Part shown: positions 16,657-24,631 of the stretch, one piece after another | Position numbering within the stretch: position 1 is the stretch's first letter | Layout of the letters: each line of letters starts with the position of its first letter | From: Nocardioides sp. CER19 | Lineage (GTDB): Bacteria; Actinomycetota; Actinomycetes; Propionibacteriales; Nocardioidaceae | Direction: 5' to 3' | Assembly: GCF_029846275.1 (NCBI RefSeq) | Contig: NZ_JARVWS010000003.1 | Location: 765,163-829,162 of the forward strand | DNA: 64,000 nucleotides | The notes under the pieces: model-generated | What the model was told of the DNA's origin: nothing | The model's input: the letters and a program-made list of their open reading frames with translations, nothing else | Databases searched by the model: none | Position numbers and translations under genes: made by a program

Positions 16657-17999
16657 CGGAGGGTCTCCTTGGGGGTGGGGACGGCGGGGCGCGAGACACC
16701 CAGGTGGCCGCGCAGGGTGGTCTCGGCGTACTCGGTGCGGTGCAGGCCCCGGTCCTGGAGCAGGGGTACGACGTGGTCGACGAAGAGCTCGAGCGACTCG
16801 GGCAAGGTGGTCGGCTGGAGCGTGAACCCATCGCTCGCGCCGCTGAGGACCCAGTCCTCGATGAGGTCGGCCAGCTGCTCGGGCGTGCCGGTGAACTCGA
16901 GGCCGCCGGGCAACCCGGTGAGCTCGGCTGCCAGCTCGCGGAAGGGCTTGCCGGACTCGGCCGTGCGACGGATCAGCTCGTCGGTCCGACTCGTGCGCTC
17001 GCCTCCGATCGAAGCGGCCGCGGCGGCGGCCTCGTCGAGCGGACGGTCGGGGTCGACGCGCTCGTGGTCGAGGCTCGCGTTGTGGGCGAGGTTGCGCCAG
17101 CGGAACTCCGGGTCGACCGCGTTCTCGAGCGCCTGGCGCTTGGCGCGCGCCTCCTCCTCGGTCGAGCCGATCACGAACGCGACCCCTGGCAGCACCAGGA
17201 CGTCCGCGGCCGACCGCCCGTGCCGTACGGCGGCCGCCCTGACCTGGTCACGGAAGGCGCGCGAGGCATCCACCGTCGACTGGGCCGTGAACACCAGGTC
17301 GGCCACGCTGCCGGCGAGCTCGATCCCGGGACCGGACGACCCGGCCTGGGCGAACGCGGGCCGGCCCTGCGGGGACCGCGGCAGCGTCAGCGCACCGGCG
17401 ACCTCGAAGTAGCGGCCGCGGAACTCGACGGGCCTGATGCCCTCCTGCCGCGCCCACACTCCGGTGTCAGGGTCGGCCACCACCGCGTCCTCCTCCCAGC
17501 TCGCCCAGAGGCGCGACACGACGTCGACGAACTCCGCGGCGCGCGCGTACCGCTCGTCGTGCGGCGGGTGGCCGGCCAACCCGAAGTTGCCGGCCGCGCC
17601 GACGTACCGCGTCGTGACGATGTTCCAGCCCGCGCGGCCACCGGAGAGGAAGTCCACCGTGGCGAGTCGCCGGGCGAGGTCGTAGGGCGCGCTGTAGGTC
17701 GTCGACGCGGTCCCGATGAGCCCGATGCGGGAGGTGACCGCCGCGATCGCGGCGATGAGCTCGAGCGGATCGAAGCCCACCTGCGGGAAGTAGCGAGCGC
17801 GGAACGGCTGGATGCCCGGCGTGTCGGCGAAGAAGGCCGCGTCGAACAGCCCACGCTCGGCCGTCTGCGCCGCCTTGACGAGCGTCTCGACGGCGACCTC
17901 GGGCCGGGCGAGCTCGCGCGGCGACACCTTCCACGCCGACTCGTGGTAGCCGAACCCCGCGAGGAACGCGGTCAGGTGCGCCTGAGGCCTCGCTGTCAT
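16653..17999 (-). CDS. NtaA/SnaA/DszA-family flavin-dependent monooxygenase (copy 3)
   Basis: 448 residues and the first gene of the three-gene monooxygenase chain. Its C-terminal part is nearly the same as copy 1 (GLPGGLEFTGTPEQ, DGFTLQPTTLP, RGLHRTEYA), and both start with AHxTxFLxxxGYHES, so the two are paralogues within one island. Conserved LLM stretches include ERGLFDAAFFADTPGIQPF and GRAGWNIVTTRYVG. AGGAG precedes the ATG by about 10 bases. Divergent from the second DUF427 gene across a 110-base AT-rich gap. The two paralogues may act on related substrates or be expressed under different conditions. Confidence 0.88.
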   Translation of the reverse strand: MTARPQAHLTAFLAGFGYHESAWKVSPRELARPEVAVETLVKAAQTAERGLFDAAFFADTPGIQPFRARYFPQVGFDPLELIAAIAAVTSRIGLIGTASTTYSAPYDLARRLATVDFLSGGRAGWNIVTTRYVGAAGNFGLAGHPPHDERYARAAEFVDVVSRLWASWEEDAVVADPDTGVWARQEGIRPVEFRGRYFEVAGALTLPRSPQGRPAFAQAGSSGPGIELAGSVADLVFTAQSTVDASRAFRDQVRAAAVRHGRSAADVLVLPGVAFVIGSTEEEARAKRQALENAVDPEFRWRNLAHNASLDHERVDPDRPLDEAAAAAASIGGERTSRTDELIRRTAESGKPFRELAAELTGLPGGLEFTGTPEQLADLIEDWVLSGASDGFTLQPTTLPESLELFVDHVVPLLQDRGLHRTEYAETTLRGHLGVSRPAVPTPKETLR

Positions 18000-18060
18000 C
18001 GACGTGCATCTCCTCGGGTCGACGGGTGGACGAGCCCGGTCCCCGGCTCGACTCGCACAG

Positions 18061-18108
18061 AGCCGAATCCTATATCTATGAAACCGATCTGTTTACTACA
18101 ATTCGGTT
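18061..18108. promoter_or_regulatory. Divergent promoter region with inverted repeat and -10 for a leaderless DUF427 mRNA
   Basis: AGCCGAAT (18061-18068) and ATTCGGTT (18101-18108) form an inverted repeat with one mismatch around an AT-rich stretch. The shared island word occurs on the minus strand at 18089-18076 (GATCGGTTTCATAG). On the plus strand TACAAT (18097-18102) is a good -10, ending 7 bases before the ATG at 18110, which itself lacks a Shine-Dalgarno site. This fits transcription starting at the start codon. Confidence 0.5.
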
Positions 18109-18109
18109 C

Positions 18110-18928
18110 ATGCCCTCTTCGCCTGCCCCCGTCGCACCGCCGCTCGAGAGCGCGGCGCTGGTCCGGCGCTTTCCGCGCTACCCCGACACCTTCACCTACG
18201 AGCCGAGCAGCCGGTGGGTGCGCGGCGTTCTCGACGGGGTGACGGTGGTCGACAGCCGCCACCAGATCCTGGTCTGGGAGCCCGGGCACAAGGTGCCCGA
18301 GTACGGCTTTCCCCGGGACCACGTCCGGCTGGACCTCCTCGAGGCCGGCGCTGCCCCCGAGGCCGGCTACTACCGGCCGCAGACCAAGGACGTGGAGTGG
18401 TACGACCTGGTCGTCGGCGAGCACCGGGTCCGCGGCGCCGCCTGGAAGTGGAACACCCCGGGCCTGGAGGACTACGTCGCCGTCAGCTGGTTCCCCGGCG
18501 TCCTGGACGCGTGGTACGAGGAGGACGAGCTCGTCATCACCCACCCGCGCGACCCGGGCAACCGCGTCGACGTCATCCCCAGCAGCCGACACGTGGTCGT
18601 GCGGGCCGGCGACCGGGTGCTGGCCGAGTCCCGGCGACCGCTCGCCCTCTTCGAGAACCGCCTGCCGACCCGCTTCTACCTGCCCGCCGAGGACGTCCAC
18701 TGGGACCACCTCGAGCGGGTCGAGGTCGTGAGCACCTGCCCCTACAAGGGGACCGCTGACGGCTACTGGGCGCTCAAGGGCGCGCCCGACCGGGAGGTCG
18801 CGTGGGCGTACTCGAAGCCGTTCCACCAGGTCTCCGCCATCAAGGACCACGTCGCGTTCTACAACGAGCGCGTCGAGCTGGTCGTCGACGGAGCGCCCTT
18901 CCTCGACTCCCCGGAGACCTGGGCCTAG
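18110..18928 (+). CDS. Tandem DUF427 (NTP_transf_9) protein, copy 2
   Basis: 272 residues, two DUF427 domains as in the copy at 13470: FTYEPSSRWVRG and LVWEPGHKVPEYGFPRDHVR in the first, PSSRHVVVRAGDRVLAES and TCPYKGTADGYWAL in the second. The two copies align end to end at obvious similarity. The ATG at 18110 is preceded by no ribosome site but by TACAAT 7 bases upstream, so the mRNA is probably leaderless. It stands divergent from the three-gene monooxygenase operon, repeating the arrangement at 13.4 kb, and converges on the ABC importer genes. Function unknown; a partner or handling protein for the monooxygenase pathway is inference only. Confidence 0.82.
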   Translation: MPSSPAPVAPPLESAALVRRFPRYPDTFTYEPSSRWVRGVLDGVTVVDSRHQILVWEPGHKVPEYGFPRDHVRLDLLEAGAAPEAGYYRPQTKDVEWYDLVVGEHRVRGAAWKWNTPGLEDYVAVSWFPGVLDAWYEEDELVITHPRDPGNRVDVIPSSRHVVVRAGDRVLAESRRPLALFENRLPTRFYLPAEDVHWDHLERVEVVSTCPYKGTADGYWALKGAPDREVAWAYSKPFHQVSAIKDHVAFYNERVELVVDGAPFLDSPETWA

Positions 18929-18959
18929 CGGCACCTGGCCGGGATGGTCGGGAGCTGGC

Positions 18960-20573
18960 TCAGGCAATGACCTGTCCCGGCTCCTCGGCTCGGGCATCGC
19001 CTCGCGGCCACCCCCTCCGCAGTGACAGCGCCGACTCGACCAGCTGCCGGCTGTAGGGGTGCTCGGCGGACTCGAAGAGCTCGTCCGACTGCTTGAGCTC
19101 GACGAGCTCGCCGTCGTAGAGGACGCCGATGCGGTGCGAGATCTGGCGTACGACGGCCATGTCGTGGGAGATGAAGAGGTAGGAGACCCCTGTGCGCTGC
19201 TGGAGCTCGACGAGCAGGTCGATGATGCGAGCCTGGATGGAGACGTCGAGGGCGGAGGTCGGCTCGTCGCAGATCACCAGGGGCACGTTGCCGGCGAACG
19301 CACGAGCGATCGCCACGCGCTGCTTCTGCCCGCCGGAGAGCTGCCCGGGCAGCCGGTCGAGCAGCTCGTGCTCGATGCCGACGCTGTCGGCGAGCTGTTC
19401 CACGGTCTGGTCACCGTCGAGCAGCCGGATCGAGCGCTTGAGCACCTGACGCACGGTGCGGCGCGGGTTGAGGGAGAGGTCGGCGTTCTGGAAGACCACC
19501 TGCACCTGCGGCAGGCGACGACGGCCCGGCCGGCCGCCCTGGTCGAAGGTGACCTGGCCGTCGTACGTGGTCAGGCCTGCGAGCACGCGACCCAGCGTGG
19601 TCTTCCCGCTGCCCGACTCCCCGACGATGCCGAGCACCTCACCACGGCCGATGGTGAACGACACGTCGCGCAGGGCGCGCTTGCGGTGGTAGTCCTTCGA
19701 CACGCCGGAGACCGTGACCACCGGTCGAGCCGTGTCGTCTGCTCCGCTGGCCGGGCGGCTGCGCCGGGCGTCGATGTCGGGAAGCGCGGCGATCAGCGAC
19801 CGCGTGTAGGCGTGCCGGGGCGACCGCAGCACCCGCTCCGAGGGACCCTCCTCGACCATCACGCCGTCCTGCAGCACACCGATGCGCCGGCAGTGGGCGG
19901 CGATGAGCGGCAGGTTGTGGCTGATCAGGATCGTCGCGAACCCGAGCTCGGCGCGGAGGCGGTCGATCAGCGCCATGATCTCCGTCTCGACCCGCCCGTC
20001 GAGACCGGTGGTGGGCTCATCGAGGATCAGGAGGTCAGGCGAGCCGGCCAGCGCCATCGCGATGACGACACGTTGCTGCTGGCCACCGGACAGCTCGTGG
20101 GGGTAGCGGCCGGCGATCACGGCGGCCGGGGTCAGCTGGACACGCTCGAGCGCTGCGTGCGCGCGCTGCGCGGCCTCGCTCCGGCCGGCGCCGGCCAGCC
20201 GGAAGACCTCGGCGACCTGCTCCCCCACCGCCATCGTCGGGTTGAGCGCGAGCCCGGGCTCCTGGTAGACGACGCCGAGGGACTCGGCTCGGAAGTGGCG
20301 CAGCCGGCGGCCCTCGAGCGAGCGCACGTCGACGCCGGCGACGCTCAGGTCCCCGGCGCTCAGCTCCGCGTTCGGCGCGAGGTACCGCGTGAGTGCCATC
20401 GCGGCGGTCGACTTGCCCGAGCCTGACTCGCCGACCAGGCCGTAGGCCTCGCCGGCCTGAACCGCGAAGCTCACGCCCTTCACCGCCTGGAGGGTCCCGT
20501 GCCCGGTGCGGTAGCCGATCCGCAGGTCTCGGACCGAGACCACCGGGCCAGACCGATGGGTTGCTCCGGTCAT
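18960..20573 (-). CDS. Peptide/opine-type ABC importer: fused double ATPase (DppD-DppF-like)
   Basis: 537 residues with two complete ABC ATPase domains. Each has a Walker A GESGSGKST (first near residues 48-56) and a signature motif (LSGGQQQR in the first half, LSGGQKQR in the second), then Walker B LLILDEPTTGLD and LVICDEPTSALD. Usually the two ATPases of a peptide/nickel/opine importer are separate genes; here they are one chain and so form the nucleotide-binding pair alone. The ATG at 20573 overlaps the permease stop (ATGA), and the longer open frame is rejected. It powers the import of the compound bound by the lipoprotein encoded at 22540. Confidence 0.92.
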   Translation of the reverse strand: MTGATHRSGPVVSVRDLRIGYRTGHGTLQAVKGVSFAVQAGEAYGLVGESGSGKSTAAMALTRYLAPNAELSAGDLSVAGVDVRSLEGRRLRHFRAESLGVVYQEPGLALNPTMAVGEQVAEVFRLAGAGRSEAAQRAHAALERVQLTPAAVIAGRYPHELSGGQQQRVVIAMALAGSPDLLILDEPTTGLDGRVETEIMALIDRLRAELGFATILISHNLPLIAAHCRRIGVLQDGVMVEEGPSERVLRSPRHAYTRSLIAALPDIDARRSRPASGADDTARPVVTVSGVSKDYHRKRALRDVSFTIGRGEVLGIVGESGSGKTTLGRVLAGLTTYDGQVTFDQGGRPGRRRLPQVQVVFQNADLSLNPRRTVRQVLKRSIRLLDGDQTVEQLADSVGIEHELLDRLPGQLSGGQKQRVAIARAFAGNVPLVICDEPTSALDVSIQARIIDLLVELQQRTGVSYLFISHDMAVVRQISHRIGVLYDGELVELKQSDELFESAEHPYSRQLVESALSLRRGWPRGDARAEEPGQVIA

Positions 20574-21487
20574 GGCCGCGAGACCTCCTTGATGTTGTCG
20601 GCGATCAGCTGGACGGAGACGACCAGGGAGGCGACCGCCAGGGCGGGGAAGAGAACCGTCCACCACTGCTGCTGGAGATAGATCATGTTGGCGTTGATCT
20701 GCAGGCCCCAGTCCGCCGAGGGGGGCTGCGCGCCGAGGCCCAGGAACGAGAGCGTCGCGGTCATGAGGATGGCCGAGGCGAGGCTCAACGTGATCTGGAC
20801 GAGCATCGTCGGCCACACGTTCGGCACCAGCTCGAGCGCCATGATCCGCAGCCGCGACTCGCGCTGCAGCCGCGCGGAGGCGACGTACCCCTTGCCCATC
20901 TCAGCGAGTACGGCGGCCCGGATGATGCGGGCGATGCCGGGCGCGTAGACGAAGCCGATGCACAGGATCAGGGCCCGGGTGCCGGAACCGAAGGCCGTCA
21001 CCAGCACGATGAGGAAGATGATCGGCGGCAGGACCACGAGTACGTCGAACACCCGCATGAGCGCGGTGTCGACGATGCCCCGGAAGTAGCCGGCGATGAC
21101 GCCGAGGGCCCCGCCCAGGATCGTCGCCATGACCGCGCCGAGCGGCCCGATCAGCAGCGCCCGGTCGGCACCGACCAGCGTGCGTGCGAAGACGCTGCGC
21201 CCGAGGTTGTCGGTGCCGAAGGGCTGCGACCAGCTGGGGGCGGCCAGCAGCTTGCCGGTGTTGGAGTAGGGATCCAGTCCGACGACCTTCCACAGCACCG
21301 CGGCGAGGATCCACCACAGGACGATGACGGCGCTGATGACGAAGGTGGGGCGCCGGAGCAGGGCGCGGGCACGCGGCCGGCGAGGGGTCGCGGACGCCGT
21401 CGCCACGTCCTGGACGGCAGCAGCCGCAGGCGTCAGTGCCCCGGGCTCCGGAAGGTTCTCGTCGGAGGTCAGGACGGACATGCCCAT
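20570..21487 (-). CDS. Peptide/opine-type ABC importer: permease (DppC-like)
   Basis: About 305 residues. A disordered N-terminus rich in Ala and Pro, then about six membrane helices with the DppC-typical PSWSQPFGTDNLGRSVFART early in the protein and the binding-protein-dependent transport loop around GKGYVASARLQRESRLRIMA. Three nearby in-frame ATGs (21502, 21487, 21481) are possible; 21487 leaves a 1-base gap after the partner permease, while 21502 would overlap it by 14. It pairs with the DppB-like permease to form the channel. The longer N-terminus is common in this family. Confidence 0.9.
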   Translation of the reverse strand: MGMSVLTSDENLPEPGALTPAAAAVQDVATASATPRRPRARALLRRPTFVISAVIVLWWILAAVLWKVVGLDPYSNTGKLLAAPSWSQPFGTDNLGRSVFARTLVGADRALLIGPLGAVMATILGGALGVIAGYFRGIVDTALMRVFDVLVVLPPIIFLIVLVTAFGSGTRALILCIGFVYAPGIARIIRAAVLAEMGKGYVASARLQRESRLRIMALELVPNVWPTMLVQITLSLASAILMTATLSFLGLGAQPPSADWGLQINANMIYLQQQWWTVLFPALAVASLVVSVQLIADNIKEVSRP

Positions 21488-21488
21488 G

Positions 21489-22523
21489 TCAGGAGCTCGC
21501 ATTGTCGAAGCGGATACGCGGGTCGCTCACGATCAGCGCGATGTCGGCGAGCAGCAGCGCCAGCAGTGCGACGACTCCCGTGACCACCACGCCGTCGCAC
21601 AGCAGCACGACGTCCTTGTGCTCGGCGGCGGTCACCAGGAGTGCGCCGAGGCCCGGATAGTTGAAGAGCTGCTCGACCACGGCCTCCCCCGAGAGCAGCG
21701 CTCCCAGGTAGATGCCGAGCAACGAGAGCGTCGGGATCAGTGCGTTGCGCAGCACGTGGCGCCGCACGATCGAGGCAGGCTCCAGACCCTTGAGCACCGC
21801 GGTGCGGTGGTGCTGCGCGGTGATCGCGCCCGTCACGCCCGTGCGGACCATGCGGGTGACGACGGCGAGGTAGTACACGACCAGTGTCACGGCCGGGATG
21901 ATCATGGCGTGGAGTCGCTGGCCGATGTTCCCGGTGGCGAGTGCGCTGGCCTGGACGGGCACCAGGTGCAGCCACACCGCGAAGACCAGCAGGAGGATCA
22001 CGCCCACCACGAACGCCGGCACGGCCGAGAGCGACATGGCCGCGATCGTGATCGAGCGGTCGGTGCGCCTGCCCTCGCGGTAGCCCTGGACGGAGCCCAG
22101 CACCACCGAGATCGGCACGAGCAGAACGAACGCGAGGGCGCCCAGCAGCGCCGAGTTCAGCAGGCGATCGAGGATGAGCTCGCGGTTGGGCTGGCCGAAG
22201 ACGAAGCTGGTGCCCCAGTCGCCGGTGACGAAGCCGTGCAGCCAGTGCAGGTAGCGGCTCAGCAGCGACCCGGTGAGGCCGTTCTGCTCGTCCCAGATGC
22301 GGACCTGCTCGTCGGTCGCGTACTGGCCCAGGGTCGCGCGCCCGGGATCGCCGGGCACGACCTGGATGAGCCAGAAGGTCAGCGCCGAGACGACGAGGAG
22401 GACCACGGGGATCTGGACCAGCCGCCGTCCGAGCAGGCGCAGGACCCGTCCGTGGCGTTCGGCCAACGCGCCGAACCCGCGCCCGGGGGCCGCCGCCCCA
22501 GGGCGCGGGTTCAGGGTTGTCAT
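21489..22523 (-). CDS. Peptide/opine-type ABC importer: permease (DppB-like)
   Basis: 344 residues with DppB-type features: a first helix (LGRRLVQIPVVLLVVSALTFWL), the conserved VVPGDPGRA loop after it, then GDWGTSFVFGQP and the cytosolic EAA-like loop (LKGLEPASIVRRHVLRNALIP). Forms the importer's membrane channel with the DppC-like partner. Codons 4-17 contain a perfect 12-base inverted repeat able to form a strong mRNA hairpin directly after the start codon, which may damp its translation relative to the binding protein upstream. Translation probably starts at the ATG at 22523, 16 bases after the binding-protein stop. Confidence 0.9.
   Translation of the reverse strand: MTTLNPRPGAAAPGRGFGALAERHGRVLRLLGRRLVQIPVVLLVVSALTFWLIQVVPGDPGRATLGQYATDEQVRIWDEQNGLTGSLLSRYLHWLHGFVTGDWGTSFVFGQPNRELILDRLLNSALLGALAFVLLVPISVVLGSVQGYREGRRTDRSITIAAMSLSAVPAFVVGVILLLVFAVWLHLVPVQASALATGNIGQRLHAMIIPAVTLVVYYLAVVTRMVRTGVTGAITAQHHRTAVLKGLEPASIVRRHVLRNALIPTLSLLGIYLGALLSGEAVVEQLFNYPGLGALLVTAAEHKDVVLLCDGVVVTGVVALLALLLADIALIVSDPRIRFDNASS
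22473..22512 (-). repeat. 12-base perfect inverted repeat at the start of the permease gene
   Basis: GAACCCGCGCCC (22473-22484) and GGGCGCGGGTTC (22501-22512) are perfect inverses around a 16-base GC-rich loop. In the minus-strand mRNA the hairpin begins 11 bases after the permease ATG. Such structures between a binding-protein gene and permease genes often protect the upstream message and lower permease output; here that role is inferred. Confidence 0.6.
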
Positions 22524-22539
22524 GTCGGGCCGCCTCGGG

Positions 22540-24102
22540 TCAGTGGCTGACGCTGATGCCGCGGAAGTCGAAGCCGCCGTCGAAGTTCTGGCCGTTGGCG
22601 AAGTCGCCCTTCACCTTCGGCGAGAGGAGGAGGACGTTCTTGGCGAACGCCGTGATGACGACGGGTACGTCGTTCCACTCGATCTGCGCGATCTGGTCGG
22701 CCAGGTCCTGGCGGGCGGACGCGTCGGTCGTCGAGTCGTACTGGTTGACCAGCCCCTCCAGCTGCGGGTTCGCGTACTTCGACGCGTTCCAGGAGCTGTC
22801 CTTCGCGTAGAGCAGGGACGCCAGCTGCGAGGGCAGCCGGTCGGCCCAGTCGGTGATGGTGACCGGGGCGCTCAGCCACGGCGAGTTGTCGCCGCTGGCG
22901 TAGTAGGACCCGGACGACTGCACGTCCAGGCTGACCTTGAACAGGCCCGTCGCGTCGAGCTGCTGCTGGATGGCCTGGGCCAGGTTCTGCTCGCTGGTGT
23001 AGGTCGTGATCGTGAACTTGATCGGCGTGCTCAGCCCGGCCAGCAGCTGCTTGGCCTGGTCGACGTCGGGCTCACGCTGGGTGAGGCCCTGCGGCTGCAC
23101 CGCGTAGTCGGGGAAGGTGGCGACGTCGTTCGCCACGGCTGCGTCGTTCTGGTAGACCGACGTGGCGATCTGCTCACGGTCCAGCGACCAGGCGATCGCC
23201 TGGCGGACCTTGACGTCGTCGAAGGGCGCCTTGGTGACGTCGAAGACCAGGCCGTCGAACTTCTCCCAGCCGCTGGTGTCCACCCGGTGCTGGGTGGATC
23301 CGATCTGGCTCTCCGGAGTGTTCGCCAGCTGGTCCACCTCACCGCTCTGGAAGGCGAGCTGCTGCGACTGCTGGTCGCTGAAGAACTTGGCCTCGATGCC
23401 GTCGAGCCGGATGGCCGAGGCGTCCCAGTAGTGGGGGTTCTTCTTGTAGGTCACGCCCTGCCCCGGCGTGTACTTCTCGATGGTGAACTCGCCGGCGCCG
23501 ACCGGGTGCTCGATCCAGTCCTCGGCGGAGGTGTTCGCCGGCAGGATCCACGTGTTGGCGCCGGTGAGCAGGTAGGGGAAGTCCGAGTAGGGCTTGGCGA
23601 GCGTGAAGACCACCGCCTTGCCGGAGGACGCGGCCGCGACTGACTTCAGCGTGCCCGTGAAGCTGCTCGCCGCCGGCGAGGTGCTCTTGGGCGCGAGGAT
23701 CTGGTCGAAGGTCCAGACGACGTCCGCGGGCGTGACCGGCTTGCCGTCGCTGAACTCGGCCCCGGGGCGCAGCTCGAAGGTCCAGCTCAGGCCGTCCTTC
23801 GACGACGTCCACGACGAGGCGAGCTGGCCCACCAGCTTGCCCTTGGGGTCCTTGTTCACGAGCTGGGCGTTGGCCAGGCCGACGATGAACATCGAGTTGT
23901 AGTCGGCGACGGTGAAGGGGTCGATCGCTCCCTGGGGCGCCTGCAGCGGGAGGTTGTAGACGCCGCCCGAGGCCGCCTCGCCAGCGCCGCTCGGGGCCGA
24001 CGAGGACGAGGATCCAGAGGAGCCGCAGGCGGCGAGCGACACCGCGACGATCACGGCAAGGGTGGTACCGAGCGCACGACGCGCGGCGAGCTTCTTCGAC
24101 AC
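22540..24102 (-). CDS. Peptide/opine-type ABC importer: substrate-binding lipoprotein
   Basis: 520 residues, family 5 extracellular solute-binding protein. A signal peptide runs to the lipobox LAAC at residues about 23-26, followed by a Gly/Ser linker, so the protein is tethered to the outer face of the membrane. Family stretches include LAS(S)WTSSKDGLSWTFELRPGAEFSDGKPVTPADVVWTF broken across residues 90-130, and VRQAIAWSLDREQIA. These proteins bind peptides, opines, nickel complexes or glutathione. It is first in the importer operon, with GTG as start. A good promoter stands upstream at 24197-24170. Which compound it binds would define the whole island. Confidence 0.9.
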   Translation of the reverse strand: MSKKLAARRALGTTLAVIVAVSLAACGSSGSSSSSAPSGAGEAASGGVYNLPLQAPQGAIDPFTVADYNSMFIVGLANAQLVNKDPKGKLVGQLASSWTSSKDGLSWTFELRPGAEFSDGKPVTPADVVWTFDQILAPKSTSPAASSFTGTLKSVAAASSGKAVVFTLAKPYSDFPYLLTGANTWILPANTSAEDWIEHPVGAGEFTIEKYTPGQGVTYKKNPHYWDASAIRLDGIEAKFFSDQQSQQLAFQSGEVDQLANTPESQIGSTQHRVDTSGWEKFDGLVFDVTKAPFDDVKVRQAIAWSLDREQIATSVYQNDAAVANDVATFPDYAVQPQGLTQREPDVDQAKQLLAGLSTPIKFTITTYTSEQNLAQAIQQQLDATGLFKVSLDVQSSGSYYASGDNSPWLSAPVTITDWADRLPSQLASLLYAKDSSWNASKYANPQLEGLVNQYDSTTDASARQDLADQIAQIEWNDVPVVITAFAKNVLLLSPKVKGDFANGQNFDGGFDFRGISVSH

Positions 24103-24169
24103 GTGGTTTCCGTTCTCAAGGTGGGGCTGGAACGCTTCCGAACCGGTTGGTCGGGACCCGAGGGGCGAA

Positions 24170-24197
24170 ATACTACTAAGTTAATCTTGTTTCGCAA
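24170..24197 (-). promoter_or_regulatory. Promoter of the ABC importer operon
   Basis: Minus-strand -35 TTGCGA (24197-24192), 16-base spacer, -10 TAGTAT (24175-24170), about 67 bases before the GTG of the binding protein. The -10 overlaps the shared island word GATTAACTTAGTAG (24186-24173), so a regulator bound there could block RNA polymerase. Arms GCGAAA/TTTCGC (24165-24170, 24190-24195) also form an inverted repeat around the promoter. Confidence 0.55.
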
Positions 24198-24220
24198 GTT
24201 AGATGCGTGTCGCGGCCGGC

Positions 24221-24631
24221 TCAGCCCGCTACCAGCTGCTCGATCGGCGTCGGACCGCCCACGGTCGGGAGCCCGGCCTCGCGCCAGGCATGGATGCCGC
24301 CGATCACGTCCGTGGCGTCGAGCCCGAGGGCGACCAGCGAGGCCGCCGCGAGCGACGACGTGTACCCCTCGGTGCAGTAGACGATCCAGCGCGTGTCCGC
24401 CAGCGCGAGCGGGAGCCTCGCGTCGGAGTCGGGGTGTACCCGCCACTCCAGGTGGTTGCGCTCGATGACGACCGCGCCCGGGATCTCGCCGTCGGCCCGG
24501 CGCTGCCACTCCGGCCGGATGTCCACCAGGCGGGCACCGTCGCGAACGGCCTGCTCGGCCTGGACCGGGGCGAGGCGGCTGAGCGTCGCGCGGGCCGCCT
24601 CGACCATCTCGTCGACGCTCGCGAAGGTCAC
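24221..24631 (-). CDS. Rhodanese-like sulfurtransferase
   Basis: 136-residue single rhodanese domain. The active-site loop is intact: IVYCTEGYTSSLAA, with the persulfide-forming Cys near residue 92. Rhodaneses move sulfane sulfur between thiosulfate, persulfides and thiols or cyanide. LVDIRPEWQRRADGEIPGAV is the typical substrate-side strand. The GTG at 24631 overlaps the stop of the cysteine dioxygenase gene (GTGA), so both are coupled. The pair suggests that cysteine- or persulfide-type sulfur arises during breakdown of the imported compound. The longer frame from 24688 is rejected. Confidence 0.85.
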   Translation of the reverse strand: MTFASVDEMVEAARATLSRLAPVQAEQAVRDGARLVDIRPEWQRRADGEIPGAVVIERNHLEWRVHPDSDARLPLALADTRWIVYCTEGYTSSLAAASLVALGLDATDVIGGIHAWREAGLPTVGGPTPIEQLVAG

